A stretch of DNA of 64,000 bases from Mesorhizobium sp. ORS 3359 (GTDB lineage Bacteria > Pseudomonadota > Alphaproteobacteria > Rhizobiales > Rhizobiaceae): assembly GCA_000824845.1 (NCBI GenBank), contig CCNC01000021.1:1-64000 (forward strand), given 5' to 3'. Shown here one piece after another: positions 33,005 to 43,644 of the stretch. Every line of letters begins with the position of its first letter. The first letter of the stretch is position 1. Position numbers and translations under genes: made by a program. The notes beneath the pieces were generated by a model. That model was not told the DNA's origin, did no database searches, and saw only the letters and a list, made by a program, of their open reading frames with translations.

Positions 33005-33843
33005 TGAACATTTCGATCATCCTGGCATCCTATGACAGCGGCCATTTCCACAGCGGCTGCGGTCAGGGTCCGGACGCGCTGATTTCCGGCGGATTGGCCG
33101 ATGCGCTGAGGCTTGCCGGCCACGACGTCGAGGTGAACGACATCGGCAAAGTGGTCGAGGACGAAGAAGAGCGGGAGATCGGCACCGGCTTTGCCGTCTG
33201 CAACTCCGTTTCAGGCGAGGTCCGCATGGCGCTGGACAAGAAGCGGTTTCCGATCGTGCTGGCCGGCAACTGCCTGACCGCCGCCGGCGCGGTGGCGGGC
33301 GCAGGCTCCGACGCCATTATCTGGGCCGACCAGCATGGCGACCTCAACACGCCGGAGACCACCACAACGGGCTTTCTCGACGGCATGGCGCTGGCCACCG
33401 TGCTCGGCCTCTGCTGGCGGTCGATGGCGGCGCAGATCCCGGGCTTCAAGCCGGTCGATCCGTCGCGCAGCGTCCTGGTCAACGCGCGCGACCTCGACGC
33501 CGCCGAAAAGGAACTGCTGGAAAAGCTGCCGATCATCCGGACCGAATGCCCCGACTGGAAGAGCGCGGCGCAAAGGCTGAAAGCCGACGGCGCCAAGCGG
33601 GTGCACATGCATGTCGACCTCGATGTGCATGACCCCGAGAAGCTGCAGGCCAACCGCTACACCACGCCCGGCGGCCCGGCGCCGGATCAGGTGCGCATGG
33701 CGATGTGCGGCCTCGCCGGCCCACTCACCATCGCGGGGCTCACCATTTCCGCCTATGATCCGGCCTTCGACCCCAAGGGCGACGTGCCGCCGCTGGTGGG
33801 CGAGCTGGTGGTCGACCTGCTGTCCACCCTGGAAAGCAAGTGA
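33004..33843 (+). CDS. Arginase/ureohydrolase-fold protein inserted in his operon
   Basis: 279 aa, GTG start overlapping the hisA stop. The ureohydrolase motifs [12 protein letters not shown] (Asp109, His111, Asp113) and HVDLDVHDP (Asp205, Asp207) match metal ligands of arginase and formiminoglutamase. The upstream GGDHS motif is AGNCL here, so the first metal-binding His is a Cys (residue 90). The family hydrolyses guanidino compounds, but this member may have altered metal content or activity. It is flanked by hisA and hisF with 1-base overlaps, implying tight co-expression with histidine synthesis. Confidence 0.8.
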   Translation: MNISIILASYDSGHFHSGCGQGPDALISGGLADALRLAGHDVEVNDIGKVVEDEEEREIGTGFAVCNSVSGEVRMALDKKRFPIVLAGNCLTAAGAVAGAGSDAIIWADQHGDLNTPETTTTGFLDGMALATVLGLCWRSMAAQIPGFKPVDPSRSVLVNARDLDAAEKELLEKLPIIRTECPDWKSAAQRLKADGAKRVHMHVDLDVHDPEKLQANRYTTPGGPAPDQVRMAMCGLAGPLTIAGLTISAYDPAFDPKGDVPPLVGELVVDLLSTLESK

Positions 33844-34634
33844 TGCTGAAAGCCCGCGTCATCCCCTGCCTGGACGTCAAGAACGGCCGCGTGGTCAAGG
33901 GCGTCAATTTCGTCGACCTGATCGACGCCGGCGATCCGGTCGAGGCCGCCAAGGCTTATGATGCCGCGGGCGCCGATGAGCTTTGCTTCCTCGACATCAC
34001 CGCCTCATCGGACAATCGCGAGACGATCTTCGACGTGGTCGCCCGGACCGCCGAGCAATGCTTCATGCCGCTCACCGTCGGCGGCGGCGTGCGCCAGGTG
34101 GCCGACATCCGCAAGCTGCTTCTGGCCGGCGCCGATAAGGTGTCGATCAACACGGCGGCGGTGATGAACCCGGATTTCGTCACGGAAGCCGCCGACAAGT
34201 TCGGCAACCAGTGCATTGTCGTGGCCATCGACGCCAAGAAGGTGTCGGCTGCCGGCGAAGCCGACCGCTGGGAGATCTTCACCCATGGCGGGCGCGAGAA
34301 GACGGGCATCGACGCGGTCGACTTCGCCGCACGCATGGTCGATCGCGGCGCCGGCGAGATCCTGCTGACCTCGATGGACCGCGACGGCACGAAGGCCGGC
34401 TACGACATCGCGCTGACCCGCGCCGTCGCCGACGCGGTGCGCGCGCCGGTCATCGCTTCGGGCGGCGTCGGAACGCTCGATCACCTGGTCGAAGGCATAC
34501 GTGACGGCCATGCGGGCGCCGTGCTTGCCGCCTCGATCTTCCACTTCGGCACCTACTCGATCGCCGAGGCCAAGGCATACATGGCCAAGGCCGGCCTGCC
34601 GATGCGGCTGGACTCGGCCGCCCATGGGGCTTAA
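33843..34634 (+). CDS. hisF: Imidazole glycerol phosphate synthase, cyclase subunit HisF
   Basis: 263 aa from ATG at 33843 (TGATG overlap with the upstream stop; a GTG one codon earlier is less likely). The catalytic Asp residues are in [14 protein letters not shown] near residue 9 and [14 protein letters not shown] near 131. GGGVRQ and [11 protein letters not shown] bind phosphate. It uses ammonia from HisH to make IGP and AICAR. A rhizobial repeat follows before hisE. Confidence 0.97.
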   Translation: MLKARVIPCLDVKNGRVVKGVNFVDLIDAGDPVEAAKAYDAAGADELCFLDITASSDNRETIFDVVARTAEQCFMPLTVGGGVRQVADIRKLLLAGADKVSINTAAVMNPDFVTEAADKFGNQCIVVAIDAKKVSAAGEADRWEIFTHGGREKTGIDAVDFAARMVDRGAGEILLTSMDRDGTKAGYDIALTRAVADAVRAPVIASGGVGTLDHLVEGIRDGHAGAVLAASIFHFGTYSIAEAKAYMAKAGLPMRLDSAAHGA

Positions 34635-34685
34635 AGCATGAACCCGCAAGGTTGGGGACCGGTTTTCGGAAAAGATCATGCTTAA
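34631..34685. repeat. Rhizobial palindromic repeat between hisF and hisE
   Basis: The spacer begins at the hisF stop with TTAAAGCATGA and ends TCATGCTTAAA, enclosing GGGGACCGGTTTTCGGAAAAGA. I recognise the AGCATGATCTTTTCCGAAAA / ACCGGT element as a widespread intergenic repeat of Mesorhizobium and Sinorhizobium. The ends form an imperfect hairpin that could tune hisE expression. Confidence 0.7.
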
Positions 34686-34697
34686 ACAAGCAGATAG

Positions 34698-35030
34698 ATG
34701 ACCGACATGGCTCAATTTTCGCTCGCCGAGCTGGAAACGATCATCCATCAGCGCGCCCATTCCGGCGACCCGGACTCATGGACGGCGAAACTGTTCGCCA
34801 AGGGCATGGACAAGGCAGCGCAGAAGCTCGGCGAGGAGGCTGTGGAAGCCGTGATCGCCGCCATCCGCGGCGACAAGCAGGCCCTCGTTTCGGAAAGTGC
34901 CGATCTTCTGTATCATTGGCTGGTCGTGCTCGGCATCGCGGGCGTTCCGTTGGACGACGTGCTCAAGGAGCTCGAGGGCCGCACCGGCCGCTCGGGGGTT
35001 GCCGAAAAGGCGTCCCGCCCCCGGGTTTGA
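34698..35030 (+). CDS. hisE: Phosphoribosyl-ATP pyrophosphatase HisE
   Basis: 110 aa MazG-like pyrophosphohydrolase for the second histidine step. Conserved acidic helix motifs [13 protein letters not shown] and [12 protein letters not shown] are present. Start ATG at 34698 or possibly 34707; neither has a strong ribosome-binding site. It is separate from hisI, which is not in the window. Confidence 0.95.
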   Translation: MTDMAQFSLAELETIIHQRAHSGDPDSWTAKLFAKGMDKAAQKLGEEAVEAVIAAIRGDKQALVSESADLLYHWLVVLGIAGVPLDDVLKELEGRTGRSGVAEKASRPRV

Positions 35031-35066
35031 CGCCCGGGGCAGACGGCGAGGAGGGCAGGAAACCCG

Positions 35067-36026
35067 ATGGACCAGCTGACTCCGACCGAGAAGTATTCCC
35101 CTTATCGTTTCTTCTCCGCCGAACAATGGTCGCAGTTCCGCGCCGACACGCCGCTGACGCTGACCGGGGAAGAGATCGACCGGTTGCGCTCGCTCAACGA
35201 CCCGGTCGACCTCGAAGAGGTCCGGCGCATCTATCTCTCGATGTCGCGGCTGCTCTCTGCGCATGTCGAGGCGAGCCAGCTGCTGTTCAGGCAGCGCCAG
35301 GCCTTCTTCAAGGCGCAGGACATCGTCAAGACGCCTTTCATCATCGGCATCGCCGGTTCGGTGGCGGTCGGCAAGTCGACCACGGCGCGCGTGCTGAAGG
35401 AGCTTCTGGCGCGCTGGCCGTCGAGCCCCAAGGTCGATCTCATCACCACCGACGGTTTCCTGCTGCCCAATGAGATCCTGCGCCGCGAGAACCTCATGGA
35501 GCGCAAGGGATTTCCCGAGAGCTACGATGTCGGCGCGCTGCTGAGATTCCTGTCCGGCATCAAATCGGCGCAAGGCAGCGTCCGCGCGCCGGTCTACTCG
35601 CACCTGACCTATGACGTCATCCCCGGCGAGTTCGTCACCATCGACCGTCCCGACATCCTGATCTTCGAAGGCATCAACGTGCTGCAGCCGGGCAAGCTGC
35701 CGAAGGACGGCAAGATCGTGCCGTTCCTGTCCGACTTCTTCGATTTCGCCATCTATATCGACGCCGACGAGAAGCTGATCCACCAATGGTACATCCAACG
35801 CTTCATGCGGCTGCGCGAGACTGCCTTCCGCAATCCGGACTCCTTCTTCCACCGCTATTCGCAGCTTTCCGAGGACGCCGCGCGCGCCATCGCCGAGGGG
35901 CTGTGGGCCAACATCAACCTGAAGAACCTGCGCGAGAACATCCTGCCGACCAGGGCGCGGGCCGACCTCATCCTGCGCAAGGGCGCCAACCACCTGATCG
36001 AGGAAGTGGCGCTGAGGAAGTTGTGA
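35067..36026 (+). CDS. coaA: Pantothenate kinase, type I CoaA
   Basis: 319 aa, standard for bacterial type I enzymes. Walker [10 protein letters not shown] near residue 96, [10 protein letters not shown] near 131, [16 protein letters not shown], and IEGINVLQ-like [11 protein letters not shown] motifs are visible. It phosphorylates pantothenate, the first committed step of CoA synthesis. It follows hisE by 36 bases with GGAGGGCAGGAAA upstream. Confidence 0.97.
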   Translation: MDQLTPTEKYSPYRFFSAEQWSQFRADTPLTLTGEEIDRLRSLNDPVDLEEVRRIYLSMSRLLSAHVEASQLLFRQRQAFFKAQDIVKTPFIIGIAGSVAVGKSTTARVLKELLARWPSSPKVDLITTDGFLLPNEILRRENLMERKGFPESYDVGALLRFLSGIKSAQGSVRAPVYSHLTYDVIPGEFVTIDRPDILIFEGINVLQPGKLPKDGKIVPFLSDFFDFAIYIDADEKLIHQWYIQRFMRLRETAFRNPDSFFHRYSQLSEDAARAIAEGLWANINLKNLRENILPTRARADLILRKGANHLIEEVALRKL

Positions 36027-36099
36027 TTCCTTAACGGCACCTTAGGCAATCCCCACTAGCGTTGCGAGCCAAACTCCAGCGGGTGTCGGGAGGCAACCG

Positions 36100-37137
36100 G
36101 TGATCAATGCTGGCAACGCCGCGGGCCGCAACGCCCCGATCTATTCACTGGTCATCCCGATCTTCAATGAAGAGGCGGTGCTGCCGTTGCTTGTCCGGCG
36201 GATCACCGCCTTGCTTGACAAGCTCGACGATAGCGCCGAGGCGATCTTCGTCGACGACGGCAGCCGGGACACAAGCGTCATCTTCCTTCGCGGCATGACT
36301 GCTTCAGATCCACGCTTTCGGCTGATCGAACTGTCGCGCAATTTCGGCCACCAGATCGCGATCACAGCCGGCATGGACGCGGCTGCCGGCGATGCCGTGG
36401 TCGTCATGGACGCCGACTTGCAGGATCCACCCGAAGTGGTGCTCGACCTCGTCGCCAAATGGAAGGAAGGCTACGAGATCGTTTATGCTCGCCGCACCAA
36501 ACGCGAGGGCGAAACGCTGTTCAAGCGCGCGAGCGCCAGCCTGTTCTACCGCGCCCTCGAGCAGATGACCTCGGTGACCATCCCGCGTGACGTCGGCGAT
36601 TTCCGCCTCGTGGGAAGAAAGGCCCTCGATACCTTCAAGCAGATGCCCGAGCGCGACCGCTTCGTGCGCGGCATGTTCGGCTGGATGGGTTTCAAGCAAA
36701 CGGCGGTGTCGTTCGAGCGACCCGAGCGAGCGGCCGGCGAAACCAAATATCCGTTCTGGAAAATGGTGCGGCTGGCGGTCCATGGCGTCATCAGCTTTTC
36801 CGACAAGCCTCTGCGGCTGGCGCTGTGGGCCGGTCTCGCCATTTCCGGCTTCGCCGCCCTGCTTGGTGTCTATGCCCTGTTCTCCTGGCTGTTCGCCAGC
36901 GGCGTCGTCCATGGCTGGACATCGACGGTCGTGATCATCTCCTTCCTGTCGGGCATTAACCTGTTCATGACCGGCATCATCGGCCTCTATGTCGGCGGCA
37001 TCCACGCCGAAGTGAAAAGGCGTCCGCTCTACGTCATCGACCGCCTGACCGGTTTCGAGGAAGCCGTGAACATGGCGGCCGAAAACCGCAACCGGTCGAT
37101 GGCACAGCCGTCGACGCTCGATAGAAGATTCGGCTGA
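36100..37137 (+). CDS. GT2 family polyprenyl-phosphate glycosyltransferase (GtrB/DPM1-like)
   Basis: 345 aa, GTG start preceded by GGGAGG. The GT-A fold shows VDDGSRDTS (52-60), DADLQDPP (104-111) and the R-x-R-like EGETLFKRASASLFYR region. Two C-terminal transmembrane segments (about 240-262 and 275-298) anchor it in the inner membrane. Such enzymes load sugar onto undecaprenyl phosphate. It is first in a methyltransferase-GtrA-GT-C set. Confidence 0.88.
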   Translation: MINAGNAAGRNAPIYSLVIPIFNEEAVLPLLVRRITALLDKLDDSAEAIFVDDGSRDTSVIFLRGMTASDPRFRLIELSRNFGHQIAITAGMDAAAGDAVVVMDADLQDPPEVVLDLVAKWKEGYEIVYARRTKREGETLFKRASASLFYRALEQMTSVTIPRDVGDFRLVGRKALDTFKQMPERDRFVRGMFGWMGFKQTAVSFERPERAAGETKYPFWKMVRLAVHGVISFSDKPLRLALWAGLAISGFAALLGVYALFSWLFASGVVHGWTSTVVIISFLSGINLFMTGIIGLYVGGIHAEVKRRPLYVIDRLTGFEEAVNMAAENRNRSMAQPSTLDRRFG

Positions 37138-37829
37138 TGGCGGCGCTCTTCGACCAATACCGGTCCACCTACAACAGGACCGTGGACGATTCGATCAGCT
37201 TCTCCGGCCTGAAGCATGGCTTTTTCCTGCAGGCCAAAGTTGAGCCGCTGGCGCGGGTGATTGCCGAGCGCAGTCTTGCCGAAAGCGGTGCCGGTGTCCG
37301 TGCGCTGGATGTCGGTTGCGGCGTCGGAGCCTTGCACCCCTATGTTCGGCCGCTTTTCTCGACCCTTGACGGCTGTGACATATCGACGGAATCGGTGGCG
37401 CGGGCCAGCGGCGACAACCCATGGGTCACGTATAGGGACTATCCAGGCCCAGCATTGCCCTATGCGGATGACACTTTCGATCTCGCTTTCGCGGTCTGCG
37501 TGGTTCATCACGTCCCCCCGGAGCAGTGGTCCGCTTTCATCTCCGAGATGCGGCGCGTCGTCCGCCCCGGCGGCGCGATTTGCCTGATCGAACACAATCC
37601 CTTCAACCCTTTGACGCGATTGGCCGTGCTTCGCTGTCCTTTTGACGAGGATGCCGTCCTAATCAGCCGGCATAAGGCCGGCCGGCTGTTGAAGGCCGCT
37701 GGGCTCCACGAAATCGAAGCCAGGCATTTCCTGTTGCTTCCCTTCGCCAGCCCCTTTGCGCGCAAGGTCGAAAGCTGGTTTGCTCGCGCGCCGCTTGGAG
37801 CGCAGTATGTCTGCAGCGGCCGTGTCTAA
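37137..37829 (+). CDS. Class I SAM-dependent methyltransferase
   Basis: 230 aa. The SAM-binding motif ALDVGCGVGAL is at residues 56-66, with a UbiE-type motif DDTFDLAFAVCVVHHVPPEQW further on. Its start shares a base with the upstream glycosyltransferase stop. It probably methylates the lipid-linked sugar or glycan made by the neighbours, but the substrate is unknown. Confidence 0.82.
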   Translation: MAALFDQYRSTYNRTVDDSISFSGLKHGFFLQAKVEPLARVIAERSLAESGAGVRALDVGCGVGALHPYVRPLFSTLDGCDISTESVARASGDNPWVTYRDYPGPALPYADDTFDLAFAVCVVHHVPPEQWSAFISEMRRVVRPGGAICLIEHNPFNPLTRLAVLRCPFDEDAVLISRHKAGRLLKAAGLHEIEARHFLLLPFASPFARKVESWFARAPLGAQYVCSGRV

Positions 37830-38244
37830 CTTGCGCATGGGCCAACATCTGATCCGATTCCTTATGACCGGCGTCGGCGCGACATTGCTCTATGCCATGC
37901 TGGCTGCAATGTTTTCGGCGGGCAGGCCGATCATGATGGATCCGGTCGCGGGTTCTGTCATCGCCTATGCCGTGGCTTCTGCCTTCTCCTATGCAGGGCA
38001 TAAGTATTTTACGTTTTCTTCCGGCGAGGCCCATCGCTTCGAGGCGCCTCGCTTCGTCGTTCTCACGCTGCTCGGTCTCGCCATATCTTTTGCCTTTCCT
38101 GCCATTCTGTCGGGTAAGTTTGGGCTTCCGGCGCAGATACCGATCGTGTTGACCTGCCTGTTTGTTCCGGTTGTCAATTACGTGGTGCTTCGCCACTGGG
38201 TTTTTGGAAGAGGCCTCGCCAGGCTGCGGAACGGCTCCCAATGA
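37807..38244 (+). CDS. GtrA-family membrane protein (flippase-like)
   Basis: 145 aa from ATG at 37807, preceded by TTGGAGCG within the methyltransferase gene. Four hydrophobic segments and the GtrA pattern (QHLIRFLMTGVGATLLY, then SAFSYAGHKYFTF, and VNYVVLRHWVF at the end) are clear. GtrA proteins are thought to flip polyprenyl-phosphate sugars across the inner membrane. It overlaps both neighbours. Confidence 0.85.
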   Translation: MSAAAVSNLRMGQHLIRFLMTGVGATLLYAMLAAMFSAGRPIMMDPVAGSVIAYAVASAFSYAGHKYFTFSSGEAHRFEAPRFVVLTLLGLAISFAFPAILSGKFGLPAQIPIVLTCLFVPVVNYVVLRHWVFGRGLARLRNGSQ

Positions 38245-39806
38245 GTGCGCTCCAGGACCGCCTCGCCTCCCGGTCGGACGACGGGTCCGTTCCGAAGCGT
38301 CGCGTTTGGACGCTGGTCCTGCTGGCCGTGGTCCTGGCGGCCGCCATTCCCTGGCAGACGCGATGGGGCGTGGTGTCCGACACCAGCTGGATAATCACCA
38401 TGTGCGAGCGCATGCTCGGCGGTGACCGCTTGTATGTCGATCTCATCGAAGCCAATCCGCCCTTCACGCCCTGGCTGTTCATGCCGGCCGTGGTGCTCGC
38501 GCACAAGTTCGGCATATCGCCGGAGATCGCGGTCCTCGGCTATTCTTATGCGATCTGCCTGCTCGGATTGGGGCTAACCGTTGTCATTGCGCGGTGTGCC
38601 GGCTTTGCCGAGAACGCCACCTTGTTTGCCCTGCTGCCGCTTTTCCTTGGCCTGCTGGTCATCTTTCCCGGCAACGCGTTCACCCAGCGCGAGCATCTGG
38701 GAATGGCATTGTTTGCGCCCTTGCTGGTGCTGACGGCATGGCGCGCGGCGCCGCCCGAGGGCCGAACGCCCAGCCTGCCATTGGCGCTGCTTGCCGGCTT
38801 TGGCGGCAGCATTCTGGTGCTGGTCAAGCCCTATTATGCGCTGATCGTGCTTGTCCCGGCGCTTTATGTCGTCTGGCGCCGCCGTTCGATCCGGCCGCTT
38901 TTCGCCGCCGAATACTGGGTGATCGGTCTGATTGGCGTCGCCTATGTTGTTGCTGTGCTCCATTTCTACCCGCAATTCCTCGACGCGATATACCCGATGC
39001 TGGTCGACACCTATATGCGGGTGCGGAACCTCCAGACGGTGCTGCTGATGTATGGACCGGTCTATCTGGTAGGGCTCCTCATGCTGCGCCTGCTGCGGCC
39101 CGGATTGCCTCACTCGCCGCTGGTCGCGGTGTTCGCGCTGGCTTCCCTGGCGGCCATGGTGCCGCTGATCTACCAGGCAAAGGGTTGGCCCTATCACGCA
39201 TTTCCGGCGTTCAGCCTGTTGTTGACGGCGCTGCTTTTGCGAACGGCACAAATCAACCCAATAACGCATCCGCCGGGAGCGATCGAACCACGGCGCAAGG
39301 TGATGCTGGCCGCCGTAATCACGGCCGCGGCCATCCCATTCATGCAAACACAGAGCCCTAACGCGGACCTTATCGTCAAGGTCAGGGCCGCAGTGCAAAA
39401 CCCGACCGTCGCCCTTGTCGGCTCCGACATTGCTGCCGGGCATCCGCTGACGCGCATGCTTGGCGGGACATGGATATCGAGCTATTGCAGCGACTGGCTC
39501 GGCGGATTTTCCCTTTATCTTTCCGCGACCGAGGCGCGGGCTGGCAATCCTGCTGGCGCGGATCACTACCGGCAGATTTTCGACCACTATATCGACGGCA
39601 AGCTCGACGAGCTCAAGACCAAGCGGCCCGCGCTGATAATCATTCAGAAAACCGATACGGCCATGAACGCAGCACTCTCCCGCCGGCAGGACTATGCCAG
39701 CTTCCTGAGCGGATATGGGATGATCGCGGAAGATGACAACGTGCGTGTGATGCAGCGCAACGCCGGCCTCAGCCAGGCACCGTCACCCGGCGCAGCGTCA
39801 GATTGA
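38241..39806 (+). CDS. Polytopic GT-C-type glycosyltransferase-like membrane protein
   Basis: 521 aa with about ten transmembrane segments, the first near residue 23. An acidic loop after helix 1 (YVDLIEANPPFTPW) resembles the DxD/ExD catalytic loop of GT-C mannosyl- and arabinosyltransferases, and a soluble C-terminal domain (about 380-521) follows. It likely transfers a sugar from the polyprenyl donor made by the upstream genes. The 3' end overlaps the convergent alkB gene by 38 bases. No precise family name can be given. Confidence 0.7.
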   Translation: MSALQDRLASRSDDGSVPKRRVWTLVLLAVVLAAAIPWQTRWGVVSDTSWIITMCERMLGGDRLYVDLIEANPPFTPWLFMPAVVLAHKFGISPEIAVLGYSYAICLLGLGLTVVIARCAGFAENATLFALLPLFLGLLVIFPGNAFTQREHLGMALFAPLLVLTAWRAAPPEGRTPSLPLALLAGFGGSILVLVKPYYALIVLVPALYVVWRRRSIRPLFAAEYWVIGLIGVAYVVAVLHFYPQFLDAIYPMLVDTYMRVRNLQTVLLMYGPVYLVGLLMLRLLRPGLPHSPLVAVFALASLAAMVPLIYQAKGWPYHAFPAFSLLLTALLLRTAQINPITHPPGAIEPRRKVMLAAVITAAAIPFMQTQSPNADLIVKVRAAVQNPTVALVGSDIAAGHPLTRMLGGTWISSYCSDWLGGFSLYLSATEARAGNPAGADHYRQIFDHYIDGKLDELKTKRPALIIIQKTDTAMNAALSRRQDYASFLSGYGMIAEDDNVRVMQRNAGLSQAPSPGAASD

Positions 39807-40386
39807 TGCGGCCGCCATTCTTCAACAGCGCCGATGTCGCGGGATAGATGCGGTCGACGCCATGGAAGGCGAGGCGCCCCTCGCCGCCGAGCACGACGAC
39901 GTCGCCGCTCCTCAGCCTGAACGATTTGGTGCCGCCCTCGCGTGTGTTCTGGCCGACCCGGAACAGGCAGTCGTCGCCCAGCGAGACCGACACAACGGGC
40001 GCGTCAAAATCCTGCTCGTCGCGGTCCTGGTGCAAACCCATCCTGGCGTCCGCCGCATAGAAGTTGACAAGACAGGCCTCGGGCGGATGCGGGTAGGCCG
40101 AGACTTCGCGCCACAATTGCAGCAGCGCCTCGGGGATCGGCGGCCAAGGCTCGCCGGTCACTGGATGCGTCGGCTGGTAGCGGTAGCCGCGCTCCTTGTC
40201 GGTCACCCAGCCAAGCGCGCCGCAATTGGTCATGCGCACGCTCATCTCCTTGCCGGTGCGCGGCATGGCGGGAACGTAGAGGGGTGCGGCCTGCACCACG
40301 CGCCTTATTTCCTCGACCAGCGCCTCCTGGGCGGGGCGAGCGATGTAGCCCGGCATGTGGCGGACGCCTTTGGGCAGAACGAGCAT
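39769..40386 (-). CDS. alkB: Alkylated DNA repair dioxygenase AlkB
   Basis: 205 aa Fe(II)/2-oxoglutarate dioxygenase. The iron ligands are His119 and Asp121 (LHQDRDE) and His175 (AFHGVDR); the 2-oxoglutarate motif R-x-N-x-T-x-R is at 193-199. Substrate-loop MSVRMTNCGALGWV matches AlkB. It reverses 1-methyladenine and 3-methylcytosine damage. No ada-type regulator is adjacent. Confidence 0.93.
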   Translation of the reverse strand: MLVLPKGVRHMPGYIARPAQEALVEEIRRVVQAAPLYVPAMPRTGKEMSVRMTNCGALGWVTDKERGYRYQPTHPVTGEPWPPIPEALLQLWREVSAYPHPPEACLVNFYAADARMGLHQDRDEQDFDAPVVSVSLGDDCLFRVGQNTREGGTKSFRLRSGDVVVLGGEGRLAFHGVDRIYPATSALLKNGGRINLTLRRVTVPG

Positions 40387-40469
40387 GGATCGATCCGATC
40401 AATTGGCCCGAGAGCATGCCACCGAAGGAACAGTTCCGCGACCCGAAAACGGCTTCCGGCACGCCGTTC

Positions 40470-40907
40470 TCAGTCGTTCTCGACCCGACCGCGCAGCTTC
40501 TTCACCGTCGACCGGCCCGCCTTGCTCTTGAGGCGGCGCTCCACGGCGCCTTTGGACGGCCTCGTCTTCTTGCGCGGCGGCGGTGGCGGCTCGGCCGCCT
40601 TGGCGACCAGCGCGGTCAGGCGCGCCCGCGCATCGGCGCGGTTCTGCTCCTGGGTGCGGAACCGGCCGGCCTCGATGACGATGACGCCGTCCTTGGTGGC
40701 GCGCTGGCCGGCAAGCTTGATCGCGCGGGCGCGGACCCGCTCGCTAAGGCCCGAAGCGTTCGCCGCGTCGAAGCGCAACTGCACGGCGGTGGCCACCTTG
40801 TTGACGTTCTGGCCGCCCGGGCCGGACGAGCGAATGAAATCCTCATGCAGGTCGCCCGCATGGATGACCGCTTCGCCTGATATGATGATGTCGTCGTCGC
40901 TCGCCAT
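40470..40907 (-). CDS. arfB: Alternative ribosome-rescue factor ArfB (peptidyl-tRNA hydrolase)
   Basis: 145 aa from ATG at 40907; the longer upstream frame is antisense to nothing real and lacks family residues. The GGQ catalytic motif is in SSGPGGQNVNKV near residue 29. The C-terminal tail is basic and rich in Lys/Arg (about 110-145), as required to enter the empty mRNA channel. It lies downstream of pckA after a terminator. Confidence 0.92.
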   Translation of the reverse strand: MASDDDIIISGEAVIHAGDLHEDFIRSSGPGGQNVNKVATAVQLRFDAANASGLSERVRARAIKLAGQRATKDGVIVIEAGRFRTQEQNRADARARLTALVAKAAEPPPPPRKKTRPSKGAVERRLKSKAGRSTVKKLRGRVEND

Positions 40908-40932
40908 GGAGCACTCATGACGCGACGGCCGC

Positions 40933-40962
40933 AAAAAGAAAAGGCCCGGCGTGAGCCGGGCC
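40933..40962 (-). terminator. pckA intrinsic terminator
   Basis: GGCCCGGC-TCAC-GCCGGGCC on the minus strand forms an 8-bp GC stem followed by TTTTCTTTTT. It begins 28 bases after the pckA stop. Confidence 0.88.
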
Positions 40963-40990
40963 CTGAAGATGAAGACGCTCGAAGCAGCGA

Positions 40991-42601
<1,611 letters not shown>

Positions 42602-42923
42602 CAAATTTCCTCTCTGGATTTGGCCGTATGTGACAGGGATTTCCTTGAGCCCGTGCCAGGGCTGTCAGGTTCAGAACCAGAAAAGCCGAATGATATCAAA
42701 TCATTAATCGATTTAAAAAATTTGAAAGTTGTTTAAATCGTTTATATGTGCAAAAAGTCGCGGAAGTTGCCCAAAGGATTGGCAGACTCCAATCGTCCAA
42801 TCCCGTTATGGGTGCGATGGTGTGTAGCGGCAGGCCGCCCGTGACTTCGGACAGGGCCCGTGCCACATTTTGTACCCAATTTGTCCTGCAAAAGCCCCTT
42901 CTCGACGACAGAAGGGACAGCTC
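42602..42923. promoter_or_regulatory. Divergent pckA-chvI promoter region, no gene
   Basis: This 322-base gap has an unusually A/T-rich core (about 42690-42760) in an otherwise GC-rich window. It contains TTAATCGATTTAA at 42704-42716 and an inverted pair CGATTTAAA (42709-42717) / TTTAAATCG (42732-42740). These are candidate binding sites and promoter elements for pckA. I see no coding sequence. Confidence 0.55.
42704..42740. promoter_or_regulatory. A/T-rich inverted repeats upstream of pckA
   Basis: TTAATCGATTTAA is a near-perfect palindrome; its right part, CGATTTAAA, recurs inverted 14 bases on. The site is about 100-140 bases upstream of the pckA start. A LacI-type regulator such as PckR is a candidate binder, by analogy with Sinorhizobium. 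Confidence 0.4.
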
Positions 42924-43643
42924 ATGAGGGAGCCGCTTGAAATGGCAACAATCGCGCTTGTCGACGACGATCGCAACATCCTGACCTCGGTGTCGATCGC
43001 GCTCGAATCCGAGGGCTACCGGGTCGAAACCTACACCGACGGCGCGTCGGCGCTGGAAGGCTTGGCGGCGCGGCCGCCGAACCTCGCCATCCTCGACATC
43101 AAGATGCCGCGCATGGACGGCATGGAGCTGTTGCGCCGCATGCGTCAGAAATCGGACCTGCCGGTGATCTTCCTGACGTCGAAGGACGACGAGATCGACG
43201 AATTGTTCGGCCTCAAGATGGGCGCCGACGACTTCATCCGCAAACCCTTCTCGCAGCGGCTCCTGGTCGAGCGCGTGCGGGCGGTGCTGCGCCGGACCAG
43301 CGCTCGCGAGGCGGCGGCCAAGGCGCCCGCCCAGCAGGCCCGCTCGCTCGAACGGGGCCAGCTGGTGATGGACCAGGAACGCCATACCTGCACCTGGAAG
43401 GGCGAGCCGGTGACGCTGACGGTGACCGAGTTCCTCATCCTGCATTCGCTGGCGCAGCGCCCCGGTGTGGTGAAAAGCCGTGATGCGCTGATGGATTCGG
43501 CCTATGATGAGCAGGTCTATGTCGACGACCGCACCATCGACAGCCACATCAAGCGGCTGCGCAAGAAGTTCAAGGCCGTCGACGACGACTTCGAGATGAT
43601 CGAAACCCTTTACGGAGTCGGGTACCGGTTCCGCGAAGCATAA
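42924..43643 (+). CDS. chvI: Two-component response regulator ChvI
   Basis: 239 aa (ATG 42924 with AGGGA upstream; ATG 42942 is an alternative giving 233 aa). The receiver domain has the acidic pocket DDD at 14-16 and phospho-Asp58 in [10 protein letters not shown]; an OmpR-type winged helix fills the C-terminal half ([15 protein letters not shown]). The sequence is nearly the textbook ChvI/ExoS-partner regulator, which controls exopolysaccharide, acid response and symbiosis genes in rhizobia and virulence in Agrobacterium and Brucella. Confidence 0.96.
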   Translation: MREPLEMATIALVDDDRNILTSVSIALESEGYRVETYTDGASALEGLAARPPNLAILDIKMPRMDGMELLRRMRQKSDLPVIFLTSKDDEIDELFGLKMGADDFIRKPFSQRLLVERVRAVLRRTSAREAAAKAPAQQARSLERGQLVMDQERHTCTWKGEPVTLTVTEFLILHSLAQRPGVVKSRDALMDSAYDEQVYVDDRTIDSHIKRLRKKFKAVDDDFEMIETLYGVGYRFREA

Positions 43644-43644
43644 A

